Source of the DNA: Atopobiaceae bacterium
GTDB taxonomy: Bacteria > Actinomycetota > Coriobacteriia > Coriobacteriales > Atopobiaceae
DNA length: 64,000 nucleotides
NCBI GenBank assembly: GCA_022482785.1
Contig: JAKVON010000002.1
Location: 213,359 to 277,358 of the forward strand
Direction: 5' to 3'
Shown here one piece after another: positions 16,102 to 24,249 of the stretch. Position numbers and translations under genes: made by a program. The first letter of the stretch is position 1; each line of letters starts with the position of its first letter. The notes beneath the pieces were generated by a model, which was not told where the DNA came from, searched no databases, and saw nothing but the letters and a program-made list of their open reading frames with translations.

Positions 16102-16902
16102 ATGTCCGGACACTCCAAGTGGGCTACCACCAAGCACAAGAAGGCCGCGATCGACGCCAAGAGGTCGTCGCTCTTCTCGAAGCTCTCGCGCAACATCACC
16201 GTCGCGGCGAAGATGGGCGGCGACCCCAACCCGGACAACAACGCCACCCTGGCCTCCGCCATCGAGCGCGCCCGCATGGTCTCCATGCCCAACGCCAAGA
16301 TCAAGGCGGCCGTCGACAAGGCCTTCGGCGCCGGCGCCGACAACGCGGTCTACGAGACCATCACCTACGAGGGATACGGCCCGGCCGGCGTGGCCATCTA
16401 CGTCGACTGCCTCACCGACAACCGCAACCGCACCGCCGCCGACGTCCGCTCCGCCTTCACCCACGCGGGCGGCTCGCTGGGCACCTCCGGCTCGGTCGCC
16501 TTCCAGTTCGAGCGCAAGGGCTCCATCGCCATCGACAAGGTCATCAAGAGCGACGACAAGAAGGTCGCCGACAAGGACAACGCGTCTGACGAGGACGAGT
16601 TCATGATGGCCGTGGCCGAGGCCGGCGGAGACGACTACGAGGATGCGGGCGACCAGTGGATCGTCTGGACCGCCTACGACAACATGCAGAACGTCCAGAA
16701 GGCCCTCGAGGCCCAGGGCATCGAGGTCAAGGGCTCCGAGCTCACCATGGTCCCTACCACCCCCACCGAGGTCACCGTCACGGACGCCAAGAAAGTCCAG
16801 CGCCTCGTCGACCGCCTCGACGAGCTCGAGGACGTCCAGAACGTCTACAACACCATGGACGTGACCGACGAGATCGCCGCTGCCCTCGACGAAGAGGAAT
16901 AG
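16102..16902 (+). CDS. yebC: YebC/PmpR family translation/transcription factor
   Basis: A 266-residue member of the YebC family, beginning MSGHSKWATTKHKKAAIDAK as expected, with the conserved YEGYGPAGVAIYVDCLTDNR and a GGSLGTSGSVAFQF segment. Family members are cytoplasmic; some have been described as DNA-binding regulators and more recently some as ribosome-associated factors that relieve stalling at proline stretches. It is somewhat longer than the usual 245-250 residues because of a charged insertion near 158-168 (DDKKVADKDNASDEDEF). It is followed by a hairpin and then the envelope-stress cluster. Confidence 0.93.
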   Translation: MSGHSKWATTKHKKAAIDAKRSSLFSKLSRNITVAAKMGGDPNPDNNATLASAIERARMVSMPNAKIKAAVDKAFGAGADNAVYETITYEGYGPAGVAIYVDCLTDNRNRTAADVRSAFTHAGGSLGTSGSVAFQFERKGSIAIDKVIKSDDKKVADKDNASDEDEFMMAVAEAGGDDYEDAGDQWIVWTAYDNMQNVQKALEAQGIEVKGSELTMVPTTPTEVTVTDAKKVQRLVDRLDELEDVQNVYNTMDVTDEIAAALDEEE

Positions 16903-16928
16903 CCGTTACCTGCATAAAAGGGTATCCT

Positions 16929-16968
16929 GTGTGCAATGGGGACCGCATGCGCGGCCGCCATTGCACAC
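16929..16968. repeat. Hairpin between yebC and amaP
   Basis: GTGTGCAATGG (16929-16939) is exactly inverted at 16958-16968 around an 18-base GC-rich loop. No T tract. It may attenuate read-through or serve as an operator ahead of the Asp23 cluster. Confidence 0.5.
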
Positions 16969-16989
16969 TTCGTATGGAGAGGGGCGCCT

Positions 16990-17637
16990 ATGGGCGGTTT
17001 CAAGAGGTTCTGCATGGTGGTGTTCGTCATCTGCGGCCTGCTCGCGCTGGCCGCGCTCGCCCTCCCTTGGTTCGGGCCGGTCGAGAAGGAGGCCTCGGCC
17101 CTGCTCGGCATCGGCTGGTACTACATCGCGGTCGAGGTCCTCTTGGGCATCACCTTCGTCGGGCTGGTCGTCGTCCTGATCAATGCCGTCGTCGCGCCCT
17201 CCTCGGCCGATGACGTGCTCGTCTCCAAGCTCGACGGCGGGCACATCACCGTCACCACGGACGCCATCGCGAGCCAGGCCGCCCACATCGTCGAGCAGTC
17301 CACGTCGTGCTCGGTCGACGACGTCGACGTCCGCACCAAGGGGCATGGGCACGTGAGGGTGTTCATGAAGGTCGTGCCCTATACCTCGGCAGACGTCTAC
17401 GACGGGGGAGAGGCGCTCCACGCCCGGCTCGTCCAGGGCCTCAAGGCCCTGTGCGGCGACACGTTCGACTCGGTGAGCGTGCAGTTCCTCGAGCCCACCT
17501 CGCCCGACATCACGACGTCCCCGGCATCCCCGGCGCCTCTCGGCGCGACGTCGCCCGCGCCGCTTCCCGTCAGCCCGGCCGACGGCCCGGCAGGATCCGC
17601 CGACGTCAACGTCCCGCTCGACTCCGAGAACGAGTAA
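16990..17637 (+). CDS. amaP: Alkaline-shock-response membrane anchor protein
   Basis: A 215-residue protein with two N-terminal membrane helices (FCMVVFVICGLLALAALALP and YYIAVEVLLGITFVGLVVVL) followed by a small alpha/beta domain (GHITVTTDAIASQAAHIVEQ, VDVRTKGHGHVRVFMKVV) typical of AmaP. A Pro/Ala/Ser-rich tail begins near 175. In staphylococci AmaP tethers Asp23 to the membrane. ATG 16990 is preceded by GGAGAGGGG. It is the first gene of a three-gene cluster with DUF2273-like and asp23 genes, so assembly of an Asp23 layer at the membrane is the likely role. Confidence 0.8.
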   Translation: MGGFKRFCMVVFVICGLLALAALALPWFGPVEKEASALLGIGWYYIAVEVLLGITFVGLVVVLINAVVAPSSADDVLVSKLDGGHITVTTDAIASQAAHIVEQSTSCSVDDVDVRTKGHGHVRVFMKVVPYTSADVYDGGEALHARLVQGLKALCGDTFDSVSVQFLEPTSPDITTSPASPAPLGATSPAPLPVSPADGPAGSADVNVPLDSENE

Positions 17638-17649
17638 CCAGGAGGCATC

Positions 17650-18129
17650 ATGGCAGACACAGAGACCGACAAGACCACCGCGACCCCGGCAGACGAGGCA
17701 CCTGCGGAGAAGGCCCACAAGCCGGCGAAGAAGGCCCCCACGGCCAAGGTCGTCCCGGACGAGCCCCCAGCGGAGCAGCCCAAGGCGACCCCCAAGCCCG
17801 TCCCCAAGCCGGCCCCGGCCCCCAAGCCGGCCGACCCCGAGGCCGCTTCCGCCGAGTCCGAGGACTTCGGCAGGAAGGCCAAGGATGCCGTCCAGGACGG
17901 CATGAGGGAGGCCTCCGGCTGGTTCGAGCAGCGCTTCCCAGGCTACGGCAACGCCGTGCTCTTCGGGATCATCGGCTTCGTCGCGGCGCTCCTGCTCTTC
18001 TCGATCGGCTTCTGGAAGATGCTGCTCATCCTGGTCCTGGTAGTGGCCGGGGTGGCCTATGGCCAGTACCTCGACGGCAATCCCAAGATATGGAACTCGA
18101 TCAAGGGCCTCTTCAGCAAGAAGGACTAG
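17650..18129 (+). CDS. DUF2273-like small membrane protein with Pro/Lys-rich N-terminus
   Basis: A 159-residue protein. Residues 1-70 are low-complexity Lys/Pro/Ala/Glu. A short amphipathic stretch (KDAVQDGMREASGWFEQRFP) precedes two membrane helices (GNAVLFGIIGFVAALLLFSI and MLLILVLVVAGVAYGQYLDG). The hydrophobic part matches the small DUF2273 proteins that accompany Asp23 and AmaP. The long charged N-terminus is unusual and could bind the acidic Asp23 N-terminus or the wall. GGAGG lies just upstream of ATG 17650, 12 bases after the amaP stop. Confidence 0.7.
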   Translation: MADTETDKTTATPADEAPAEKAHKPAKKAPTAKVVPDEPPAEQPKATPKPVPKPAPAPKPADPEAASAESEDFGRKAKDAVQDGMREASGWFEQRFPGYGNAVLFGIIGFVAALLLFSIGFWKMLLILVLVVAGVAYGQYLDGNPKIWNSIKGLFSKKD

Positions 18130-18181
18130 CGACCGTCGCCCGGGCCGCATGCCGGGCGCACACCACACGAGGGAGGACAGC

Positions 18182-18769
18182 ATGGCTGCCAACGACAAGA
18201 GGGCCGACGAGGCCGCAGAGCCCGCTGGCGAGACGCCCGCGAACCAGAAGGCCCGCCCCACGCTCGTCGATGCCGACGACGTGGCCGAGGGCAGCTACGA
18301 GCTCGCAGACCCTGCGGACTCCGAGCTCGCGTCCATCGACCCCGACGACGAGGACGACCCCACCAGCGAGGACTCGCTCACGTTCTCGAACGGCGTCATC
18401 GAGAAGATCGTCGCCATCGCGGTGCAGGATGTCCCGGGCGTCCTCGGCATGAAGGGCGGCTGGGTGAGCCGCGTGCAGGAGACCTTCGGCGCCTCGCGCA
18501 TCGGCAAGGGCGTCACCGTCGAGGTCTCGACCGACAACCGCGTCCGCGTGAACCTCTCGGTGTTCATCGAGTACGGCATCTATGCCCCCCAGGTCTTCGA
18601 GGACGTCAAGAAGGTCGTCGTCAAGCAGGTCACCGGCATGACCGGCCTCGAGGTGAGCGGCGTGAACCTCCGCATCGAGGACGTCCTCACCCCGGCCGAG
18701 TACAAGGGCGCCCGCGAGCGCGAGGAGGCCGCGGCCGCCGAGGCCGAGGCGGCGGAAGAGACCGAGTAG
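18182..18769 (+). CDS. asp23: Asp23/Gls24 family envelope stress response protein
   Basis: A 195-residue cytoplasmic protein with a disordered acidic N-terminus (about 1-60) and the Asp23 domain (about 60-165). The domain shows NGVIEKIVAIAVQDVPGVLG, KGVTVEVSTDNRVRVNLSV and YGIYAPQVFEDVKKVVVKQV. The tail is an Ala/Glu-rich helix. Asp23 proteins respond to cell-wall stress and are held at the membrane by AmaP, encoded two genes upstream. ATG 18182 follows GAGGGAGGAC. The murT gene starts 7 bases after its stop, so the stress cluster may run into the murT-gatD pair. Confidence 0.9.
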   Translation: MAANDKRADEAAEPAGETPANQKARPTLVDADDVAEGSYELADPADSELASIDPDDEDDPTSEDSLTFSNGVIEKIVAIAVQDVPGVLGMKGGWVSRVQETFGASRIGKGVTVEVSTDNRVRVNLSVFIEYGIYAPQVFEDVKKVVVKQVTGMTGLEVSGVNLRIEDVLTPAEYKGAREREEAAAAEAEAAEETE

Positions 18770-18776
18770 GAATCGG

Positions 18777-20126
18777 ATGGGACCTCGCACCTCAATCGCC
18801 CGCGCCGCGGGGGGCCTCACCTCCTGGGGCCTGCGTCGCGTCCTGCATCGCTCGGCCTCCCAGCTGCCGGGCAGGGTCGCCTTGGCGCTCGACCCCAGGA
18901 TCACGGCCGAGCTCGCCGGAAAGCTCCGGGAGGGCTCCATCGTGGTCTGCGGCACCAACGGCAAGACGACGACGACAAACGTGCTCGCCAACTCCCTCGA
19001 GGCCGCCGGCAAGACCGTGCTGTGCAACCGCGCCGGGGCCAACATGGCCGCCGGGATCGCCGCCGCGATGCTTCCGGGAAGCGGCGCGGACTGGGCCGTC
19101 ATGGAGGCCGACGAGCTTTCCACCATCCACGTGCTGCCGGCCCTCAGGCCCCGCTACCTCATCCTGCTCAACCTCTTCCGCGACCAGCTCGACCGCGCGG
19201 GCGAGATAGAGCACGTCCAGGACACCATCGTCGAGGCCCTCGCCGCCAGCCCGGAGACGTGCCTCGTGGCCTGCGGGGACGACCCCCTTAGCATGGGGGT
19301 CGCCGTGAGGGCGGCCGAGGCCGGCACCAGGGTGCTCTCCTTCGGCATCGACGAGGACCTCCGCCTTCCCGCGGACCGCGTGCCCGAGGCGAGGTTCTGC
19401 CAGGTGTGCGGAGCCGAGCTCGACTACGCCTACCGCCAGTACGCCCAGCTCGGGGCCTTCTCGTGCCCGAACGGCGACTTCTCGCGCCCGGTCCTGGACT
19501 GGAGGGCCACGGGCGTGCGCGTGGGCCGCGACGGCGTCTCGTTCGACGTGGGTGGCGCCGGCATCGACGCCCCGCAGCGCCTCTCGGCGGGCTTCGGCGG
19601 CGCCTACATGGTCTACAACCTGCTCGCCGCCTTCGTGGGCGCGCATCTCGCGGGGGTGGGCGCCGCCTCCTTCCAGCGGGCCCTCGACGGCTACTCGCCC
19701 GAGAACGGCCGTCTCCAGCACTTCCGCGTGGGCGGGCGCGAGGTCGTGCTCAACCTCGCCAAGAACCCCACGGGCTTCAACCAGAACATCTCCCTCATGG
19801 AGGCCGACGAGCGTCCCAAGGCGGCGTTCTTCGTGATCAACGACGACTACAACGACGGCAAGGACATCTCCTGGATCTGGGACGTCGACTTCGAGCGCCT
19901 CGCCGCCGACCGCGGCCTCACGATCGTCGCCGGCGGCCATCGCGCCAACGACGTGCAGGTTCGTCTCAAGTATGCCGGCATCACCTCGGACATCGCGTCG
20001 AGCGTGGGGGAGGCCCTGGGCCGCCTGGGCTCGGTCGACTCCTCCCGCCCACTCTACGTGCTCACCAACTACTCCGCGCTCTGGCCGGCCAAGGCCGAGC
20101 TCGAGCGGATGGGAGAGCGGCTATGA
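18777..20126 (+). CDS. murT: Lipid II isoglutaminyl synthase, ligase subunit MurT
   Basis: A 449-residue Mur-ligase-like protein that, with GatD, amidates the alpha-carboxyl of D-Glu in lipid II to D-isoglutamine using ATP and glutamine. Visible features are the P-loop CGTNGKTTTTN (about 59-69), the central domain EADELSTIHVLPALRPRY and the C-terminal region with KNPTGFNQNI and VINDDYNDGKDISWIWDVDF. The inserted zinc-ribbon region reads CQVCGAE...FSCPNGDF near 210-240: three cysteines are present and the fourth position seems to be replaced. It overlaps gatD by four bases (ATGA). Confidence 0.93.
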   Translation: MGPRTSIARAAGGLTSWGLRRVLHRSASQLPGRVALALDPRITAELAGKLREGSIVVCGTNGKTTTTNVLANSLEAAGKTVLCNRAGANMAAGIAAAMLPGSGADWAVMEADELSTIHVLPALRPRYLILLNLFRDQLDRAGEIEHVQDTIVEALAASPETCLVACGDDPLSMGVAVRAAEAGTRVLSFGIDEDLRLPADRVPEARFCQVCGAELDYAYRQYAQLGAFSCPNGDFSRPVLDWRATGVRVGRDGVSFDVGGAGIDAPQRLSAGFGGAYMVYNLLAAFVGAHLAGVGAASFQRALDGYSPENGRLQHFRVGGREVVLNLAKNPTGFNQNISLMEADERPKAAFFVINDDYNDGKDISWIWDVDFERLAADRGLTIVAGGHRANDVQVRLKYAGITSDIASSVGEALGRLGSVDSSRPLYVLTNYSALWPAKAELERMGERL

Positions 20127-20866
20127 GCGCCCTCACCCTCAAGGTCGCGCACCTCTATCCGGAGCTCCTGAACCTCTACGGCGACTCCGGCAACATCCTC
20201 GTGCTCAACAAGCGGATGGGCTGGCGCAACATCCAGCCGCAGGTCGAGGAGGTCCACGTCGACGACACCCCCAGCTTCGCAGACGTCGACATCGCCTTCG
20301 TCGGCGGCGGCTCCGACCGCGAACAGCGCATAGTCTGCGAGCGGCTCCTGCGCGAGAAGGCGGAGCTCAGGTCGTTCGTCGAGGACGGCGGCGTCCTGCT
20401 GGCCGTCTGCGGCGGCTACCAGCTGCTGGGCTCGAGCTACACCATGGGGGACGAGACGGTCGAGGGGCTCGGCCTCGTCGACCTCTACACCGACCGCGGC
20501 ACGCCCCGCCTCATCGGCAACGTCGCCGTCGAGAGCCGCATCTCGCCGCAGCCCATCGTGGGCTACGAGAACCATGGCGGCCGCACCCACCTCGGCCCTG
20601 GGGTCGAGCCTCTGGGCAAGGTGGTCTTCGGCCACGGCAACGACGGCGAGAGCGGCGAGGAGGGGTGCCTCTACAAGAACGTCGTGGGCACCTACGTGCA
20701 CGGGCCGCTCCTGCCCAAGAACCCGGGGGTCGCCGACTACGTCATCTCCCGCGCGCTCGAGCGCAAGTACGGCGAGGCCAACCTCATGCGGCTCGAGGAC
20801 CACGTTGAGCTGGAGGCGAACCGGGTCATGTATCGCCGCCTCATTGACGGCGAGGAGAGGGAGTAG
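20123..20866 (+). CDS. gatD: Lipid II isoglutaminyl synthase, glutamine amidotransferase subunit GatD
   Basis: A 247-residue class I-type (triad) glutamine amidotransferase of the CobB/CobQ-like group. It frees ammonia from glutamine for MurT. The nucleophile is Cys96 in LLAVCGGYQLLG and the catalytic His is His193 in GTYVHGPLLPKNP; the N-terminal LYPELLNLYGDSGNILVL is characteristic. Translational coupling to murT by an ATGA overlap supports a stoichiometric complex. Amidated peptidoglycan supports cross-linking and resistance to some wall-active agents in Gram-positives. Confidence 0.93.
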   Translation: MSALTLKVAHLYPELLNLYGDSGNILVLNKRMGWRNIQPQVEEVHVDDTPSFADVDIAFVGGGSDREQRIVCERLLREKAELRSFVEDGGVLLAVCGGYQLLGSSYTMGDETVEGLGLVDLYTDRGTPRLIGNVAVESRISPQPIVGYENHGGRTHLGPGVEPLGKVVFGHGNDGESGEEGCLYKNVVGTYVHGPLLPKNPGVADYVISRALERKYGEANLMRLEDHVELEANRVMYRRLIDGEERE

Positions 20867-20869
20867 CCC

Positions 20870-22168
20870 ATGCGCCCCCTCGTGACCAGGCGCGAGGCCA
20901 TCTCCCTCGCGGCGTGCGGGGCCTCGTGCCTCGCCCTCGCGGGCTGCGCCTACGACATGTCGTCCCAGGGCGCGCAGGCCCCTGCCTCGACCGACGCCGC
21001 GACCGGGCCCAGCGACGTCGAGGGCTCCGGCCACGCGCCCATCCAGGTCACCTCGCCCGACACGATCCTCGCGCGCATGACGCTCGAGCAGAAGGTGTGC
21101 CAGCTCTTCTGCGTCACCCCCGAGCAGCTCGTCAACGCCGACGTGCACCAGGTCTCGACCGATGCGGACAACGGCGTCGACACCGGCGACGACCTCGTCT
21201 GCACCGAGGCCGGCGACAGGACCCGCCAGGCCGTCGAGGCCCATCCCGTGGGCGGGATCTGCTACTTCGGCCGCAACACCACGGGCGACGAGCAGCTTCG
21301 CTCCCTGCTCGCCAACACGGCGGACTTCTCACAGGCCGCAGGTGCTGGCATCCCGGCGTTCCTGGCCGTCGACGAGGAGGGCGGCCCCCTGGTGGCGCGC
21401 GTCGCCAACTCCGGTTGCTTCGACGTGACGCGGTTTCCCTCGATGCGTCGCATCGGCGAGACGGGCGATGCCTCAAAGGCCGCGGAGGTGGGCTCCACCA
21501 TCGGTGCCTACCTGCGTGACATTGGCTTCAATCTCGACTTCGCCCCCTGCGCGGGAGTTCTCACCAACTCGGGGAACAAGGCCATCGGGAGCCGCTCGTT
21601 CGGGAGCGACCCCGAGCTCGTGGCATCGATGGTGGCGGCCGAGGTGCAGGCGTTCGGCCCCACCGGATGCGGCTGCTGTGCCAAGCACTTCCCGGGCCTG
21701 GGCGGGATCGACGAGGACACCCACACGGGTGCCGTCACGAGCGACCGCACGGCCGACGAGCTCAGGTCCTGCGAGTACCTTCCCTTCGAGGCCGCCATCT
21801 CGGCTGGCGTCCCCCTCGTCATGGCAGGCCACGTCTCGCTGCCGGCCGTCACGGGCGACGATACCCCCGCCTCGCTCTCGAGCGCCATGGTCACGGGCGC
21901 CCTTCGCGGCGAGCTGGGGTTCGAGGGCGTCGTCATCACCGACTCCCTCTCCATGGGTGCCATCACGACGCGCTTCTCGGCGGCCGAGGCGGCGAAGGCC
22001 GTGCTCGCGGCCGGTGGCGACATGCTGCTCATGCCCGAGGACTTCGCCGATGCCTATCAGGGGGTGCTCGACGCGGTCGCTTCCGGCGAGCTGGCCGTCG
22101 GGCGCATCGACGAGAGCGTGAGGCGCATCCTGGCCGCGAAGATTACAATCGGTCTGATAGCGGTCTAG
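20870..22168 (+). CDS. Glycoside hydrolase family 3 lipoprotein (NagZ-like beta-N-acetylhexosaminidase)
   Basis: A 432-residue exported enzyme. The N-terminus has a Tat-like TRREAISL and a lipobox LAGC with acylated Cys26. The GH3 catalytic domain contains FLAVDEEGGPLV, the His/Asp dyad motif KHFPGLGGIDEDTH (from Lys272) specific for NagZ-type enzymes, and the nucleophile Asp358 in GVVITDSLSMGAI. NagZ-type enzymes remove N-acetylglucosamine from muropeptides or chitin-like chains. Cell-surface location and position 4 bases after gatD point to peptidoglycan turnover, probably in one transcript with murT-gatD. Confidence 0.88.
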   Translation: MRPLVTRREAISLAACGASCLALAGCAYDMSSQGAQAPASTDAATGPSDVEGSGHAPIQVTSPDTILARMTLEQKVCQLFCVTPEQLVNADVHQVSTDADNGVDTGDDLVCTEAGDRTRQAVEAHPVGGICYFGRNTTGDEQLRSLLANTADFSQAAGAGIPAFLAVDEEGGPLVARVANSGCFDVTRFPSMRRIGETGDASKAAEVGSTIGAYLRDIGFNLDFAPCAGVLTNSGNKAIGSRSFGSDPELVASMVAAEVQAFGPTGCGCCAKHFPGLGGIDEDTHTGAVTSDRTADELRSCEYLPFEAAISAGVPLVMAGHVSLPAVTGDDTPASLSSAMVTGALRGELGFEGVVITDSLSMGAITTRFSAAEAAKAVLAAGGDMLLMPEDFADAYQGVLDAVASGELAVGRIDESVRRILAAKITIGLIAV

Positions 22169-22172
22169 GCGC

Positions 22173-24245
22173 ATGGCGGAACAGAGGGGGAAGGGGCACG
22201 GCATGGGTCGCATCGTCGCATCGCCTCTCGCCAGACGCATCGCCATCCTCTTCGCCATCGCGCTCGCCTGCGAGCTCACGCTGTTCAACGTCCGGTTCTG
22301 GTCGACCGCGGGCGACACCTCCGTCACGCTCCTCGACCAGGAGACCACCCTCTCCGAGCTGAGCTCCACCCTCACCTACACGGGCCTCGACCTTGATGCT
22401 AACGACGTGTGCGTGACGCTCGCCCCAGACCAGGGCCCCGAGCTCGTGCATGCGACCTGCTCGATCTCCGACGAGGGCTCGAGCGTCCCCTACGAGGCGG
22501 GCGTGATCGAGGTCCAGCAGCAGAGCGAGCTCAGCAGCTACCAGATGATCCATCCCTACTCCAGGCTCAGGAGCATCTCCCTCTCCTTCGACACCGACGA
22601 CTCGGAGGTCCGCGTGGCCTCGGTCCTCCTGAACGCGCCCGTGCCCTTCTCCTTCGACTGGGTGCGGCTCCTGTTCGTGTGGGGGGTGCTGCTCCTGGCG
22701 TCGGCCTTCCGGCCGTCGGGCGCGGTCTGGCACACGGGTGCCTTCGGGCCGGGCCTCGCCCGGCGCGCCCGGGTGGCGGCCGTCGTGGGGGGCTGCGCGG
22801 CCTGCGTGGCCGTGGTGGCGTGCTTCCCCAACCTCGTGCAGCTCTCGACCTCGTTCTACAACCAGGAGACCTGGGACGGCACCTCGCTCGTCAACGAGTC
22901 GTGGCCCGTCTGGTACGGCGGCTACGCCAACGACGAGTACACCGCCCTCGCGCACTCGCTCGCCAAGGGCCAGCTCTGGCTCGACGAGCAGCCCCCCGAG
23001 TGGCTCGACGAGATGGACAACCCCTACGACTACTCGCAGCGCGTCGCGCACGAGGACGAGGAGGGTATGGGCTACAAGGGGGATGCCGCCTTCTACCAGG
23101 GGCATTACTACGTCTACTTCGGGGTCGTCCCCGTCGTCCTGTCCTACCTGCCCTTCTACGCGCTCACGGGCCAGGACTTCCCCAACGCCATGGCGGTGCT
23201 GCTCACGACCGTGCTCTTCGTCATCGGTCTCGAGAGGTTGCTGTCGAGCGTCGCGCGGAGCCGCTTCCCCAACACGAGTGCGGGCGTCTACCTGCTCGTC
23301 TTCCTCGGCGTCCTGCTCTCGTCGGGGGCCCTGCTGGGCCTCGGCCGCGCGACCATGTACAACGTGCCGCAGGCCTTCTCGCGCTGCCTGGTGGTCTGGG
23401 GCCTCTGGCTCTGGCATCGAGGCTGGCGCGAGGGGAGGAAGCCTCTCCTGGCGGCAGGCTCGCTGCTCATGGCCCTCGTCTTCGGGTGCCGGCCGCAGAT
23501 GTTCGTCTTCGGCGCCTTCCTGCTCCCGCTCCTGTGGTGGGGATGGAAGCACCCGGGCCGCGAGCGCTGGGCCGTGGGCGCCTCCCTGCTGGTGCCGTTC
23601 GCGGTCGTCGCGGCAGGTCTCATGTGGTACAACGCGGCGCGCTTCGGCTCCCCCCTCGACCTGGGCGCCAACTACAACCTCGCGTCGAACGACATGACCA
23701 AGAGGGGCTTCGTGCCCGCCCGCGCCCTGGACGGGGCCTTTGCCTACCTGCTGCAGCCGCCGCAGGTCGTGGGGGCGTTCCCGTTCCTCGTCCCCACCCT
23801 CTTCGCGACCTCCTACGTGGGGCTCACCATCACCGAGCCCATGCTCGGGGGAGCCTTCGCGACCATGCCGTTCCTGTGGTCGCCCTTCGCGTCGAAGGGC
23901 CTGCGCCGTCGCAGTCGCGACGTGTTCGCCTGCATCGTCTGCCTCCTCGCCCTCGCCCTCGTGGTGGCCGTGGCCGATGCCGAGGGAGCCGGCATCCTCG
24001 GCCGCTACTACCAGGACTTCCTGCCGCTTCTCGCCCTCGCGGCCGCGTTGGCCTTCCTCGAGGGGGCGAGCTTCGGCGACTCGGGCCTCTGGGGGAGGGC
24101 GCTGCGGGTGGCCTTCTGGCTCACGCTGCTCTTCGCGGCCTTGAGCTTCCTGTTCATGTGCGACAGCGCCGGGCTCTACACCTCGGGGGCGTGCCCTCCC
24201 GGCATCTGGGAGCATCTCCGCCAGTCGATCCAGTTCTGGGGATAA
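22173..24245 (+). CDS. Polytopic membrane protein, GT-C-like (putative glycosyltransferase)
   Basis: A 690-residue protein with one N-terminal helix, an extracytoplasmic domain of about 120 residues (38-155) and then about ten hydrophobic segments. The region after the second helix (NESWPVWYGGYANDEYTALA and HSLAKGQLWLDEQPP) resembles the first periplasmic loop of GT-C enzymes, which carry acidic catalytic residues. FGCRPQM and GRYYQDFLPLL are other conserved-looking segments. GT-C enzymes use polyprenyl-phosphate sugars outside the membrane. No specific family is recognised, so the call rests on topology. It follows the GH3 gene by 4 bases and precedes another membrane gene by 4 bases. Confidence 0.6.
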   Translation: MAEQRGKGHGMGRIVASPLARRIAILFAIALACELTLFNVRFWSTAGDTSVTLLDQETTLSELSSTLTYTGLDLDANDVCVTLAPDQGPELVHATCSISDEGSSVPYEAGVIEVQQQSELSSYQMIHPYSRLRSISLSFDTDDSEVRVASVLLNAPVPFSFDWVRLLFVWGVLLLASAFRPSGAVWHTGAFGPGLARRARVAAVVGGCAACVAVVACFPNLVQLSTSFYNQETWDGTSLVNESWPVWYGGYANDEYTALAHSLAKGQLWLDEQPPEWLDEMDNPYDYSQRVAHEDEEGMGYKGDAAFYQGHYYVYFGVVPVVLSYLPFYALTGQDFPNAMAVLLTTVLFVIGLERLLSSVARSRFPNTSAGVYLLVFLGVLLSSGALLGLGRATMYNVPQAFSRCLVVWGLWLWHRGWREGRKPLLAAGSLLMALVFGCRPQMFVFGAFLLPLLWWGWKHPGRERWAVGASLLVPFAVVAAGLMWYNAARFGSPLDLGANYNLASNDMTKRGFVPARALDGAFAYLLQPPQVVGAFPFLVPTLFATSYVGLTITEPMLGGAFATMPFLWSPFASKGLRRRSRDVFACIVCLLALALVVAVADAEGAGILGRYYQDFLPLLALAAALAFLEGASFGDSGLWGRALRVAFWLTLLFAALSFLFMCDSAGLYTSGACPPGIWEHLRQSIQFWG

Positions 24246-24249
24246 CGCG

